Below are positions 1 to 12,580 of a stretch of DNA of 64,000 nt, in pieces. Each line of letters starts with the position of its first letter. Position 1 is the first letter of the stretch. The stretch is from Neopararhizobium haloflavum. GTDB taxonomy: Bacteria > Pseudomonadota > Alphaproteobacteria > Rhizobiales > Rhizobiaceae. The notes beneath the pieces were generated by a model. The model was not told the origin of the DNA, did no database searches, and saw only the letters and a program-made list of their open reading frames with translations. The translations under genes were made by a program, and so were the position numbers. The stretch spans positions 1-64,000 of the forward strand of contig NZ_NWUC01000011.1 in the NCBI RefSeq assembly GCF_002750855.1, written 5' to 3'.

Positions 1-446
1 CCAACCAATTCAAGGGCAACAATCTCGCGCCGCAAGCAGCGCCGCCGCCCTCGTTGGTGAGCGCCTTATAAGCCCCCCAATTCCCAAACCGTCAACAGAC
101 AAAATTCAAAAAAGTGACACAAAACGACAAGGCTCCCGTCTGGCCCCCGTCTGGACCTGGGTCTGGCGCGGCGCGGCGGCCTCCCCGTTCACTTCGGGAG
201 GGCCTCTTCAGGGAAAATTGAGCATAGAACAATCCTCGCCGCATCCTTGGCGCAATCTTCATCCATTAGGCATGACCGTCTGCTGGTATGTCGAGAACGC
301 GCGCACGACGCGCGTGTGAGCGGGCGGCTCATGTCAGCCGGCGAACATGACGGACTGAAACGCAAGCGGGCGCATTTGACTTGGCGACCGGCAGGGGGCA
401 AACAGAATGCCATTGAAACAGACGATTTGCTTTTCAACCGACCCCG
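1..446. other. Gene-free left edge
   Basis: I see no convincing gene or structural RNA here. Short open frames exist but have no recognisable protein character. Around 131-167 the hexamer gtctgg occurs three times in close succession. The promoter of the M23 peptidase gene probably lies in the right half, but I cannot place its -35 and -10 boxes. Confidence 0.4.
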
Positions 447-2435
447 ATGGTCCAAGGCTCTAGTTCACCCGGCATGCTTTCGGCGAGACATCCACGCGGT
501 CAACTCGGCAATGAGCCACCGCTTCTGGCGGACGGGCGCCGTGCACCGGATCGGCGCGAAATCTCGTTGCGCTGGCTGACCGGAACGTTCCTGACCGGCA
601 TCACATCCTGCGCATTGATGGGGATCGCGCTCTTCGCCGCGGTCGACGGGCGCGAACAACTCGCGCTTCCCGGAGAAGCCGTCGCCGCCTCCGATCCGGG
701 GTCAGGCACGGGCCCGAAAGGCGTCGCGAAAGGCGGACGCATCGTCGCGGCGCTCGCCCCGGCCCGACCGACGGACCGTGAGATCATGGAGGTCTCGACA
801 CTGTTTCGCGACGGCGACAGGGACGTCGTGCGCCGGCGGCCCTTTGCGCACATAAAGGTTGCTCTGGCAGCCAACCACACCACCGATCAGGATTATCCCG
901 CCTTCGACCCGCTCGCCATCGTCGCCGAGAACGAGCCCGACGAGACAGAAACGGACCTCGCAGATGCCGGCGTCATCTACGGCGCGCAGGTGGAATCGGA
1001 AATCACCCTAAGGACGACCGATTTCCCCGCCGATCCCTCCGGCCAAAGGTTCGAGGGACCCGGCATGTCGGCCGAGGAAGCGGAGGAAGCGGTGCGCAGC
1101 AACGGATCGCTGCTGACCGGCGGGGTGATCCAGGTTGCCGCACTGCATTATGTCGATCCGCAGCGTTTTGCCGATTTCGGATTCGACCTCGACTTCAGTG
1201 CCAGTCTCAACTCCCGCATCATCACCGAGAACGTCTCGGTCTCGGTGCAGGATCCGCTCTCGGAAGAGAACGTCGAGTTCGCCGAAGACGTTATCCCGGT
1301 GTCAGCCGACGGCCAGATCGTCGAGATCATGCGCGCCGCCGGCTATGACGACACACAATGCTCGATGGTGTCGGGGCTTTTCGCCAATTTCAACAGTTCG
1401 TCGATGCTCGAGGAGGGCGACGTCCTGCGCCTCGGCATCGAACAAGCCGGTGCGCAGGCGCGCATCATCCGCGCCAGCGTCTATTCCGGCACCGAGCACG
1501 AGTTGACGCTTGCCGAAAACGACCGCGGCTTCTTCGTGCGCGCCGCCGCGCCTTCCAACGCCGATATCGTCGCGAGCGTGCTCGACGCCGACACCGATAT
1601 GGTGCCGGCCGTTTCAGGGCGAGAGCTTCCGACGGTCTATGACGGCATCTACCGGGCAGCACTCTCCTACGGACTGAACCAGGACCTCACCGGACAGATC
1701 ATTCGTCTTCTGGCGAGCGACGTCGATTTTCAGGCGCGACTGCGCCCGACGGACAAGCTGGAAGCCTTCTTCTCCGTAGCCGAAGAGACCGGCCGCGCCA
1801 ACGAGAACTCCGAATTGCTTTACGTCCACGCGAATTTCGGGGACACCACCACCCAATTCTACCGCTTTCGCGACCCCGAGGACGGCTCCGTCGACTATTT
1901 CGATGCGGACGGTCGCAGCGTGCGTCAGTTTCTGCTGCGCAATCCCGTGCCGAACGGCCGTTTCAGCTCGCCATACGGCATGAGACGGCACCCTATCCTG
2001 GGCTATAGCCGCATGCATGCGGGTGTCGATTGGGCCGCGCCCACAGGCACTCCGATCATCGCGCCCGGTGACGGCGTCGTGCTGAAGGCCGGCTGGAATT
2101 CGGGCGGATTCGGCCGCCACACGGAAGTGCGTCACGCCAACGGGTACGTCACGACCTATTCCCACCAGAGCCAGATCGCCAAGGGCGTGTCGCCGGGCGC
2201 AACCGTGCGCCAGGGTCAGGTCATCGGTTATGTCGGATCGACCGGGATGTCGACCGGACCTCACCTGCACTACGAAATGACGGTCAACGGCTCAAAGGTC
2301 GACCCGCTTCGTGTGCGCCTGCCCGACGCATCGTCGCTGGAAGGCGACGCGCTTGCCGCGTTCAGGCAGGAGCGCGATCGCATCGACGCTCTCCTGGGGC
2401 AGGAAGCCGTCGACACCGAGGTTGCCAGCCGCTGA
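447..2435 (+). CDS. M23 family metallopeptidase
   Basis: This is an envelope zinc endopeptidase of the LytM/M23 type, expected to cut peptidoglycan cross-links or to act as a divisome activator. The 662-residue product has a short cytoplasmic head, one membrane segment at about residues 43-65, a long periplasmic region and a C-terminal M23 domain. Zinc ligands are visible in RMHAGVDWAAP (near residue 523) and HLHYEM (near residue 606). The N-terminal phrase NEPPLLADGRRAPDRRE is, as I recall, shared by rhizobial homologues. The start is uncertain: ATG 447 or ATG 474, neither with a strong ribosome site. It converges with the L,D-transpeptidase gene. Confidence 0.9.
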   Translation: MVQGSSSPGMLSARHPRGQLGNEPPLLADGRRAPDRREISLRWLTGTFLTGITSCALMGIALFAAVDGREQLALPGEAVAASDPGSGTGPKGVAKGGRIVAALAPARPTDREIMEVSTLFRDGDRDVVRRRPFAHIKVALAANHTTDQDYPAFDPLAIVAENEPDETETDLADAGVIYGAQVESEITLRTTDFPADPSGQRFEGPGMSAEEAEEAVRSNGSLLTGGVIQVAALHYVDPQRFADFGFDLDFSASLNSRIITENVSVSVQDPLSEENVEFAEDVIPVSADGQIVEIMRAAGYDDTQCSMVSGLFANFNSSSMLEEGDVLRLGIEQAGAQARIIRASVYSGTEHELTLAENDRGFFVRAAAPSNADIVASVLDADTDMVPAVSGRELPTVYDGIYRAALSYGLNQDLTGQIIRLLASDVDFQARLRPTDKLEAFFSVAEETGRANENSELLYVHANFGDTTTQFYRFRDPEDGSVDYFDADGRSVRQFLLRNPVPNGRFSSPYGMRRHPILGYSRMHAGVDWAAPTGTPIIAPGDGVVLKAGWNSGGFGRHTEVRHANGYVTTYSHQSQIAKGVSPGATVRQGQVIGYVGSTGMSTGPHLHYEMTVNGSKVDPLRVRLPDASSLEGDALAAFRQERDRIDALLGQEAVDTEVASR

Positions 2436-2500
2436 GCGGCAAAGCCCTTTTCACACACCTTGACGAAAACCTGCGACGCCGGCGCGCCTTTGCGTGGCGA

Positions 2501-3988
2501 TCAATCCGTCTCCGTCCCGAAGGCCTCTGTCTCCAGGCGCGTGGTGCCGATCGGCGCGACCGCCTCCGTTTCAGATACCAGCATGCCATCCTGCTCGACG
2601 AATTCCACCGTCACGCCCGGCTTGACCATGTCGGCAAGCTCGGCCGCATCCCAGTTTGTCAGCCGGATACAGCCATTGCTTTCCGTCTTGCCGATCTTCG
2701 ACGGGTCGGGCGTGCCGTGAATACCGTAGGTCGGCTTCGACAATGCGATCCAGACAGAGCCGACCGGACCATTCGGACCCGGCGGGATGGTCAGCACCTT
2801 GTCATTGTCGCCCTGCTTGAAATTGATGGCAGGATTGTAGGTGTAATTGGGATCATGGGCGATGCGCTCGACCTGATGCGTACCGGTCGGCGACGGCGTC
2901 GAGCGTGAGCCGATCGTTGCGGGGTAGGCGGCAACAAGCGCGCCGCCTTCATCGTAGGCGAAAACCTGCTTTCGGCTCTTGTCGGCAACGATGCGCGACA
3001 CGCTCGCCTTCATCTTCGCGCCTGTATCGGCGACCTTGATCACTGTGCCGACCTCGTAGAAATCGGCGTTGGGATTGATCGCCCGAAGATATCCCTCATC
3101 CATATGGAACCGCTCGGCGATCATCTCGGCCGGCGAGGTATAGGAGAGTTCATCGAGCTCCGCCTTCTCGGCATAGTCGGCAGGCACCGATGACAGGAAC
3201 GGACCGGCAACGTCCGATTCGGCAATCGTATACTGTGTGATCGGCAAGCCGCCCGATGCGCGCAGTTCCTCCATGACCTGATCGATATTGTCGGGATCGA
3301 TCGTCCGTCCGGTCTTCATTTCGTAGGCTTCCATGGCCTTGCGTACATTCGAGCCGACCTGCCCGTCGATAACGCCAGGCGATACGCCTGCCCGGTCGAG
3401 CATGATCTGCACCGCGGCTATTTCCGCAGTGCCCTTGTTCTTTGCAAAGGTCGGCTGATCGAACGCCGGCTCCTGAGCCACGCTTGGCGGCGTATAGGGT
3501 CGCGGGCCGCCGTCGAAAGTTGCGGGCGGCTCGGATGTCGGGGCGTTGGCCGTTCCCGGAGCCGGCAGGGGAGCGCGCTCGACACCACCGCCGGGTGGCG
3601 GTGGGAAGGACCGCAGCCCGTATTCCGGCTCAACGGGACGTTGGTTGTAATAGGGATCCTCGGGCACCGGCGCTGGGCGCTCGGCAAAACCAGGCTGTTC
3701 TGGCCGGCCCCAATCGCTGCCTTGCTGTCCCGCCGGGGGCACCACCGATACGACATCGCCATACTCGTCGACGAAGACACGATTGCCGTTTCGGTCGATA
3801 AACTCGCGCAATTCGGGGGCCGGCCGCGGCGCCGAATAGTCATAGACCCGATACTGAGCCGGCCGAACGTCGCTCGATGTCATGCCGACGGGCGGGCCGG
3901 CCTGAAACGGTGCGGCCACAGCTGGCTCAAGCACGCCCGACGTCAACGGAAAGCAAAACGCGACAGTGATGACCGGTACGAATTTCAT
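2501..3988 (-). CDS. L,D-transpeptidase (YkuD domain)
   Basis: This is an exported enzyme forming 3-3 peptidoglycan cross-links or anchoring proteins to peptidoglycan. The 495-residue product has a signal peptide (about residues 1-26, ending AVAA), a long proline-rich linker, a peptidoglycan-binding-like helical region near residues 190-240, a LysM-like stretch and a C-terminal YkuD domain. The catalytic cysteine is Cys440 in ESNGCIRL, with the conserved HGT about 20 residues before it. The low-complexity linker suggests the catalytic domain is held away from the membrane. It is monocistronic and convergent with the M23 peptidase gene, so two cell-wall enzymes lie end to end. Confidence 0.92.
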   Translation of the reverse strand: MKFVPVITVAFCFPLTSGVLEPAVAAPFQAGPPVGMTSSDVRPAQYRVYDYSAPRPAPELREFIDRNGNRVFVDEYGDVVSVVPPAGQQGSDWGRPEQPGFAERPAPVPEDPYYNQRPVEPEYGLRSFPPPPGGGVERAPLPAPGTANAPTSEPPATFDGGPRPYTPPSVAQEPAFDQPTFAKNKGTAEIAAVQIMLDRAGVSPGVIDGQVGSNVRKAMEAYEMKTGRTIDPDNIDQVMEELRASGGLPITQYTIAESDVAGPFLSSVPADYAEKAELDELSYTSPAEMIAERFHMDEGYLRAINPNADFYEVGTVIKVADTGAKMKASVSRIVADKSRKQVFAYDEGGALVAAYPATIGSRSTPSPTGTHQVERIAHDPNYTYNPAINFKQGDNDKVLTIPPGPNGPVGSVWIALSKPTYGIHGTPDPSKIGKTESNGCIRLTNWDAAELADMVKPGVTVEFVEQDGMLVSETEAVAPIGTTRLETEAFGTETD

Positions 3989-4224
3989 GGGCCTATCCTA
4001 TCCTCTTCAATGTCAGCCTGCCGCGGCCGCGCCGCAGACCGGGATCAACGCGCGACTGCGGTTTTCGGTCCCGAACTGCCCGAGCCGAGCCTGCGCCAAG
4101 AGCGCCCAGCAGTGCCGACCATGATGGCTAATTGAAGATGAATGAGCGCTGAAGGCTGCAGAACGGGGCTTTTCAGCTGGAGGATCCGCTGCTGTTGCAA
4201 AATGACAACGCGCGCGAATTCTCG

Positions 4225-4254
4225 CCCGAGAGCGGCGTTGGCGCCGCTCTCGGG
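4225..4254 (-). terminator. Hairpin after clpB
   Basis: A perfect 13-base inverted repeat with a 4-base loop (left arm 4225-4237, right arm 4242-4254) lies just past the clpB stop. No clear T-run follows on the minus strand, so it may be an mRNA 3' stabiliser or a weak intrinsic terminator. Confidence 0.6.
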
Positions 4255-4262
4255 CTGCGTCT

Positions 4263-6875
<2,613 letters not shown>

Positions 6876-7040
6876 TCGTCTGTCTCCTTTGCCTGGACCA
6901 CCCGCATTTGCGGCGTAATCCAGTGGTTCGGGATGAGGCCCCCTTGTGAGGCGAGCCGTTGTTGTCCGAGATATGGGAACAGATGCGCCAAGGTGGAAGA
7001 GCAGACCGTTCGATTTCGATCCGATGATGACCAAACAAAA

Positions 7041-7071
7041 AAGGCCGCCGGACTCATCGCCCGGCGGCCTT
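7041..7071 (-). terminator. Intrinsic terminator of the DUF4167 gene
   Basis: A perfect 11-base GC-rich stem (7041-7051 with 7061-7071) and 9-base loop is followed on the minus strand by six Ts. This is a textbook rho-independent terminator 24 bases past the stop of the DUF4167 gene, separating it from clpB. Confidence 0.85.
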
Positions 7072-7094
7072 CGTAAAAATCTGTCCGACGGCGC

Positions 7095-7883
7095 TTATTC
7101 GCCTGCGGCGACCGCGACATCCGTCGGCTTGTCGGTGCCGGACTGCTCGTCACCACCATCGCTCTCACCATCGGATTTGCGTGGTCGGCGGGGACGAGCT
7201 GCGGCCGTACGCCGGCGGGTCGTCGTGCGGCGTGCGCCCGAAGCGGCGGCCGTCTCGTCTTCGATTGAAACTTCCGCCGGGGTCCCTTCAATGGTCGGCT
7301 GCGGGCCTGTTCCCTCGGCGGGCTGAGCTTGCGCTTCAGCCGCGCGCTGCCCGGACTCCTCCTTCGATTCACGCACGCGACGCTCACGGCCACCCTCGCC
7401 CTCGCCCGCTTCATTGTCCTGTCGCTCGCGGCGCGGACCACGATCAGGTCGTTGACCGTTCATCTGGCGAGCTTCGCTGCCATTGGCCGACCGACGCTCG
7501 CCGTCCTGTCCGTACTCATTGTCACGATGGCTCTGCTGCTCGTTGCTGTCGCCATCGTCACTGTCGCGATCCTGGTTCTCGCGTTCATTACGCTGAAACC
7601 GCTCCTGCATCTGCGCCTGTGCGGTTGCGATGATGCGATTGTAGTGCTCGGCATGCTGCAGGTAGTTTTCCGCCATCACGTTGTCGCCGACGCTCTGCGC
7701 ATCGCGGGCCAGCGTCGCGTACTTCTCGGCGATATGTTGAGCGGTGCCGCGAATCTTCACGTCCGGACCGGTGCTGTCATAGGAACGAGAAAGCGGATTG
7801 CCCCCCTTGCGGTTGTTGTTGTTGCCGCCACCACCATTGTTGTTGCGGCCGCGCCCGCGCTGCTTCTGCTGTCCTGACCTCAT
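7095..7883 (-). CDS. DUF4167 domain protein
   Basis: This is a conserved alphaproteobacterial protein of unknown function. The 262-residue product opens with a glycine/asparagine/arginine-rich tract (MRSGQQKQRGRGRNNNGGGG), followed by the DUF4167 core (about 30-95, including RGTAQHIAEKYATLARDA and AENYLQHAEHY). A long acidic, glutamine- and arginine-rich disordered tail ends in RR/RPR patches. The basic tracts would suit RNA binding, but that is inference. ATG 7883 was chosen because family members begin MR.GQQ; the frame stays open 25 codons further upstream. It follows prmC on the same strand after a gap of about 300 bases in which I see no gene. Confidence 0.85.
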   Translation of the reverse strand: MRSGQQKQRGRGRNNNGGGGNNNNRKGGNPLSRSYDSTGPDVKIRGTAQHIAEKYATLARDAQSVGDNVMAENYLQHAEHYNRIIATAQAQMQERFQRNERENQDRDSDDGDSNEQQSHRDNEYGQDGERRSANGSEARQMNGQRPDRGPRRERQDNEAGEGEGGRERRVRESKEESGQRAAEAQAQPAEGTGPQPTIEGTPAEVSIEDETAAASGARRTTTRRRTAAARPRRPRKSDGESDGGDEQSGTDKPTDVAVAAGE

Positions 7884-8180
7884 TAGTCGATCACCTGATT
7901 CCTTGGTTCTGATAGTCTTGTGGCCGCACTGCGGACGTGCCGAACACGCCCAGACCATTGTGGGCTTGCGATCAAGACGCGGCCTGCGCAGTCCTGTCGT
8001 CGAGTGGGGTTAAAACAGATTCCAGCACCAGAGGTCTTGCAACAATCGCGTTCGCGACAATCGAACTGCGCTCTTCCAGAGCCGTTCTCACTGAGACCTG
8101 CTGCCTAATGCTGCGGTGAACCTATATCGCTTTTCCTACAATTCCAAGCCCTTTCTCCATGGCCGGGAAAAAGTCGTCCG

Positions 8181-9074
8181 TCAGGATTGTTCCTGCTCTG
8201 GCGCTTCGAAAACCAGCACACGATCGCGTCCGCCGAGGTCGACATGGCAGGCTTTCAGCCTGAAGCCGGTGTTCACGAAAACTGCGGTCACTTCATGACG
8301 CTGATCATGGCCAATCTCGACGGCGAGAGCGCCCCGCTCATAAAGATGCGGTGCAGCCTCGGCGGCAATCGTCTGATATGCGTCGAGCCCCGAAATCCCG
8401 CCATCCAGAGCCAGCCGCGGATCATGCGCGCCGACCTCGATCGCAAGCGAATCCATATCCTCAGTTCTTATATAGGGAGGATTCGAGACGATGATGTCAA
8501 ATTTTCCGTCGATGGCGGAAAACCAGCAACTTTCCAGCGTCTCGAAACGGGGCTCCAGGCCGTGGCGCTGCGCATTGAGGCGTGCCGTTTCCAGTGCGCC
8601 AGCGGCAAGATCCGTCCCCTTGGCGCGGGCCCCTGGAAACCGGGCCAAGAGCGCCAGAGCGATGGCGCCGGTGCCGGTGCCCAGATCGAGAATGGCACAT
8701 TCTCCCTTGCGCTCGATTGTCGCAGCCGCGATCGGCGAGACAGCCTCCACGAGAATTTCGGTGTCCGGCCGCGGCTCCAGCGTCTCGGGCGACAGCATCA
8801 AGTCGAGATCGAAGAATGCGCGATGCCCGAGAATCCGATGTACCGGCTCGCCGGCAATCCGACGGCTTATCCGGGCCTCCAGCACTTGCAGGCCATCGTG
8901 CTCGACGGGCATGTCTGGCCGGACGACCAGATCGGTCAGCTCGATACCCAGCGTTTCGGTCAGCAAGAGGCGCGCGTCGAAATCGGCATTGGTGATCCCC
9001 GCAGCGCGCAGGCGTTGGCGAAGATTCGCCATGGCCTCGCCGATCGTCGGCCCAATCGCGCCCATGAGCGTCAA
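8181..9074 (-). CDS. prmC: Release factor glutamine N5-methyltransferase
   Basis: This enzyme methylates the glutamine of the GGQ loop of release factors RF1 and RF2 using S-adenosylmethionine, raising termination efficiency. The 297 residues comprise an N-terminal helical substrate-binding domain (1-90) and a Rossmann methyltransferase domain. The SAM motif DLGTGTGAI lies at 130-138 and the amide-methylase signature NPPY at 198-201. The start codon overlaps the prfA stop as ATGA, so the enzyme is co-translated with its substrate. ATG 9065 is a possible alternative start. Confidence 0.96.
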   Translation of the reverse strand: MTLMGAIGPTIGEAMANLRQRLRAAGITNADFDARLLLTETLGIELTDLVVRPDMPVEHDGLQVLEARISRRIAGEPVHRILGHRAFFDLDLMLSPETLEPRPDTEILVEAVSPIAAATIERKGECAILDLGTGTGAIALALLARFPGARAKGTDLAAGALETARLNAQRHGLEPRFETLESCWFSAIDGKFDIIVSNPPYIRTEDMDSLAIEVGAHDPRLALDGGISGLDAYQTIAAEAAPHLYERGALAVEIGHDQRHEVTAVFVNTGFRLKACHVDLGGRDRVLVFEAPEQEQS

Positions 9075-10150
9075 ACGCCCTCGCTGAGCTGCGAGAGCTG
9101 GTCGGCCTGATAGTCGGCGACGAGGGCGTCCACGACTTCGTCGATCTCGCCGATCATCATGCGATCGAGCTTGTAGAGCGTCAGGTTGATGCGGTGATCA
9201 GTCACCCTGCCCTGCGGGAAATTGTAGGTGCGGATGCGCTCGGATCTGTCCCCTGATCCCACCTGGCTCTTGCGGGACGCGGACCGCTCGCTGTCGGCCT
9301 TCTGACGTTCGATGTCATAAAGGCGCGCCTTCAACACCTGCATGGCGCGCGCGCGGTTCTGATGTTGCGATTTTTCCGAGGACGTCACCACGATACCCGT
9401 CGGCAGGTGCGTGATTCGCACCGCGGAATCAGTCGTGTTGACGTGCTGCCCGCCGGCCCCGGAGGCGCGCATCGTGTCTACGCGGATATCCTCGGCGCGC
9501 ACGTCGATATCGATATCCTCCGCTTCCGGGAGGACTGCGACCGTTGCGGCCGAGGTGTGAATGCGTCCGCCCGACTCCGTTTCTGGAACGCGTTGAACGC
9601 GATGGACGCCGGACTCGAATTTGAGGCGGGAAAAGACGCCGCGACCCGAGATGGTCGCGATGATCTCCTTGTATCCGCCTGCCTCGCCCTCGCTTGCCGA
9701 CAGCACTTCGACCTTCCAGCCACGATCGGAGGCGTAGCGCTCGTACATCCTGAAGAGATCACCGGCAAAAAGCGCAGCCTCCGATCCACCGGTACCCGCA
9801 CGGATTTCGAGGATCGCGTTCTTCTCGTCTGCCGCGTCCTTTGGCAGAAGCATGATCTGCATCTCCTGCTCGAGCGTCTCGATCCGCTCCTGCACGTCGG
9901 GAAATTCGAGCTCCGCCATCTCGCGCATTTCACGGTCCGTCGCGCGATCGGCCATCAATGTCTCAAGATCCTCGCGTTCGGCACACGCCTTTTCGTACTC
10001 GCGAATCTTGCTGACGACGGGCCCCAGCTCCGAATACTCCGAAGCAAGTCGCACATAGGTCTCAGCGTCCGGCCCAGCAGCCATGCGCGCCTCGATCTCG
10101 CCGTAGCGGCGATCGAGTTCGCGCATCTTTTCCATCGGCAGCAATGCCAT
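9071..10150 (-). CDS. prfA: Peptide chain release factor 1
   Basis: RF1 recognises UAA and UAG and triggers peptidyl-tRNA hydrolysis. The 359 residues match the family length. The catalytic GGQ is at 233-235 within [15 protein letters not shown]. The stop-codon recognition tripeptide is PET at 189-191, the alphaproteobacterial form of the PxT motif that separates RF1 from RF2 (SPF). The operon order ptsP, prfA, prmC is common in rhizobia, and the prfA stop overlaps the prmC start by 4 bases. Confidence 0.97.
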   Translation of the reverse strand: MALLPMEKMRELDRRYGEIEARMAAGPDAETYVRLASEYSELGPVVSKIREYEKACAEREDLETLMADRATDREMREMAELEFPDVQERIETLEQEMQIMLLPKDAADEKNAILEIRAGTGGSEAALFAGDLFRMYERYASDRGWKVEVLSASEGEAGGYKEIIATISGRGVFSRLKFESGVHRVQRVPETESGGRIHTSAATVAVLPEAEDIDIDVRAEDIRVDTMRASGAGGQHVNTTDSAVRITHLPTGIVVTSSEKSQHQNRARAMQVLKARLYDIERQKADSERSASRKSQVGSGDRSERIRTYNFPQGRVTDHRINLTLYKLDRMMIGEIDEVVDALVADYQADQLSQLSEGV

Positions 10151-10204
10151 CGTTCATCCTTCAAACAGGCAGGGCCGGCTGCACTCGCCCGGCGCCTGCC
10201 GGAA

Positions 10205-12469
10205 CTACAGTGAAATGTCGTTATCGCGCGCGAATTCTGCAAGCAGCTCGCGCATCGGCCGGCCTTCGCCCGTCCGTTCGATTTCCTCGAGCAGGAAAGC
10301 CTGCAGACGGGAAACGTCCAAAGAAAGGAGCATCGACTTGACCGGCCCGATCCCCGCCGGGGCCATGGAGATGGACCGATAGCCGAGCCCCATCAGCGCC
10401 ATTGCGGCGAGCGGCTTGGCCGCCATTTCACCGCACAACGTCAAGGGTGTGCCATGCCGATCCGCCGTCTCGGCAATCTGTCGCAACATGCGCAGGAAGG
10501 GCCGGTCCAGCGTGTCGAACCGCTCGCTCACGCGGGCATTGCCCCGGTCGACCGCCATGGCGAACTGAAACAGATCGTTCGACCCGACGGAGACGAAGTC
10601 GGCCTCTTCCATCAGCTCGTCGAGCTGCCACATCAAGCTCGGCACTTCCAGCATGGCGCCGAACTGCAGGCTGCGCGGCAGATGGTGCCCGAAACGCGAA
10701 AGATGGCGCACTTCCCGATGCAGGAGCTGGCGTGCCTCCCGCAGTTCCCAGACTTCGGAGACCATCGGCACCATCAGCTTGAGATCGCGTCCTGCCGTCG
10801 CGCGCAGCAACGCACGCAACTGTGTTCTCAACAGACCCGGTCGATCAAGGGAAAGCCGGATGGCGCGCCAGCCGAGTGCGGGGTTTTCCTCATCGGCAGC
10901 CCTGAAATACGGCACCACCTTGTCGCCGCCGATATCGAGTGTTCGGAACGTTACCGGCCGGTTGCCGCATTGCCGCAAGACATTGTGATAGAACCGCTCC
11001 TGCTCGTCCGCCTTCGGCATGGTCGCCGCGATCATGAACTGCAGTTCCGTGCGAAAAAGCCCGATCCCCTGCGCACCGGATTCCTCGATCTGGGGCAGAT
11101 CGACAAGCAGTCCGGCATTCATCATGAGATCAATCTTGACCCCATCGAGCGTAACGGGCTCGACCGACCGCAACTCGCGGAAGCGCTCCTGCCGCTTGGC
11201 ACGGAATTTGACCTTCTCCGCATAAGCGCTCTCAAGGTCGGCAAGCGGCCGAAGATGTACCTTTCCGTCATCGCCATCAACGATGATCGCATCACCGTTT
11301 TCCGCCAGCGAGACGATGCCGGCCGCCTGCCCCACCACAGGAATATCCATCGCGCGTGCCACGATGACGACATGGCTGGTCACGGCACCGTCCTCAAGGA
11401 CCAGGCCACGGATGTTGGCGCGGGTATAGTCGAGGAGTTCCGCCGCACCCATCCCCCGCGCCACGATGATGGCGTCATCGGGAAAGTCCTCCGAAGAGCC
11501 GGGACCTTTGCCGATGAGCTGGCGCAAGAGACGGTTGGCGAGATCGTCGAAGTCATGCAGACGTTCGCGCAGATAGGGGTCGGTCAGGTGCAGCATGCGC
11601 GCCCGCGTGTCGCTCTGCACCTTCTCCACGGCCGCCTCGGCTGTCAGGCCGTTGCGGATCGCCTCCTCCATCTTGCGCACCCAACCACGGTCGTGGGCAA
11701 ACATGCGATAGGCCTCGAGCACTTCGCGGTGCTCGCCCTCCATCGATACGTCGCGACGCGACAGCATGTCATCGATCGAGATGCGCAGCGAGCCGAGGGC
11801 ATCATCGAGCCGCTTCAGCTCGAGATCCATGTCCTCGTTGAGCAGGTTCGTGACGACGACGCGCGGCTCGTGCAACACCACATAGCCGAGGCCGATGCCT
11901 TCACCATAGCCGTCCCCGTCGATGGTGACGGGCCGCGACAGGTCCAGTTCGAGGCCGGGCCGGGTGATCTTCTTGAGTTCGCCCGTCGCGATCATCTCGG
12001 CCAGGACCATGGCGGTCGTTTCGAGCGCCTCGACCTCGTCCTCGCGATAATTGCGCCGTGCCTTGTTCTGAACGACGAGAACACCCAACGAACGGCCCGC
12101 GCGCAGGATCGGAACACCCATGAAGGAGTGATAGACCTCTTCTCCCGTTTCCGGGAGATAGGTGAAGGCGGGGTGGGTCTGTGCGTCCGAAAGGTTGAGC
12201 GGTCGTGCGCTCGCGGCGATCGTACCGACGAGGCCCTGCCCCATCTTCAGTTGTGCCAAGTGGACCGAGCCGGGATTCAAGCCTTCGGTTGCATAGAGTT
12301 CCAGCACGCCATCGGCACGCAGGACATAGAACGAGCACACCTCCGCGACCATGTTCTGCGCGATCTGGCGCACGATCTGGTCGAGGCGCTCCTGCGGATC
12401 CAGCGGTTCCGCCATCAATTCCCGCAGCCGCCTGAGCAGCACGCGTGGACCTGCCGACAGGTCTCTCAT
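10205..12469 (-). CDS. ptsP: PEP-protein phosphotransferase PtsP (EI-Ntr)
   Basis: This is enzyme I of the nitrogen phosphotransfer system, which takes phosphate from PEP and passes it to NPr and EIIA-Ntr to regulate metabolism and potassium or nitrogen responses rather than sugar uptake. The 754 residues comprise an N-terminal GAF sensory domain (about 15-160), the EI N-domain, the swivelling phosphohistidine domain with His366 in TSHVVIVAR, and the PEP-binding barrel with LTLCGEMAA near the C-terminus. The GAF domain and length separate it from sugar-PTS EI (about 575 residues). It lies 54 bases upstream of prfA. Confidence 0.96.
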   Translation of the reverse strand: MRDLSAGPRVLLRRLRELMAEPLDPQERLDQIVRQIAQNMVAEVCSFYVLRADGVLELYATEGLNPGSVHLAQLKMGQGLVGTIAASARPLNLSDAQTHPAFTYLPETGEEVYHSFMGVPILRAGRSLGVLVVQNKARRNYREDEVEALETTAMVLAEMIATGELKKITRPGLELDLSRPVTIDGDGYGEGIGLGYVVLHEPRVVVTNLLNEDMDLELKRLDDALGSLRISIDDMLSRRDVSMEGEHREVLEAYRMFAHDRGWVRKMEEAIRNGLTAEAAVEKVQSDTRARMLHLTDPYLRERLHDFDDLANRLLRQLIGKGPGSSEDFPDDAIIVARGMGAAELLDYTRANIRGLVLEDGAVTSHVVIVARAMDIPVVGQAAGIVSLAENGDAIIVDGDDGKVHLRPLADLESAYAEKVKFRAKRQERFRELRSVEPVTLDGVKIDLMMNAGLLVDLPQIEESGAQGIGLFRTELQFMIAATMPKADEQERFYHNVLRQCGNRPVTFRTLDIGGDKVVPYFRAADEENPALGWRAIRLSLDRPGLLRTQLRALLRATAGRDLKLMVPMVSEVWELREARQLLHREVRHLSRFGHHLPRSLQFGAMLEVPSLMWQLDELMEEADFVSVGSNDLFQFAMAVDRGNARVSERFDTLDRPFLRMLRQIAETADRHGTPLTLCGEMAAKPLAAMALMGLGYRSISMAPAGIGPVKSMLLSLDVSRLQAFLLEEIERTGEGRPMRELLAEFARDNDISL

Positions 12470-12531
12470 GACGTGTGGGCTCCAAACTCTCCATCACGAT
12501 CCGGCTAGCCGGACGGCGCGTGTGGCTCATC

Positions 12532-12551
12532 TGCTCGTAGGGTTACGAGCA
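12532..12551 (-). terminator. Possible hairpin between lysC and ptsP
   Basis: An 8-base perfect inverted repeat (12532-12539 with 12544-12551) with a 4-base loop lies downstream of lysC. A 12-base palindrome, ccggctagccgg, sits nearby at 12501-12512. There is no T-run, so it may be an attenuator or incidental. Confidence 0.35.
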
Positions 12552-12580
12552 ATCCCCAACACGATTCCCCAGTTGTGTCT

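Noticed and set aside
1-80. tRNA or rRNA end at the left edge
   Set aside because: No acceptor stem, anticodon arm or CCA-adjacent structure could be drawn.
6876-7040. Possible RpoH heat-shock promoter of clpB (CTTGGCG ... CCCATAT on the minus strand)
   Set aside because: The spacing between the two boxes is about 7-8 bases, too short for the 11-15 of known RpoH promoters.
10454-12508. 684-codon open frame on the plus strand
   Set aside because: It lies antisense to ptsP. The product is His/Arg/Asp-rich without any motif, the usual shadow of GC-rich codon bias.
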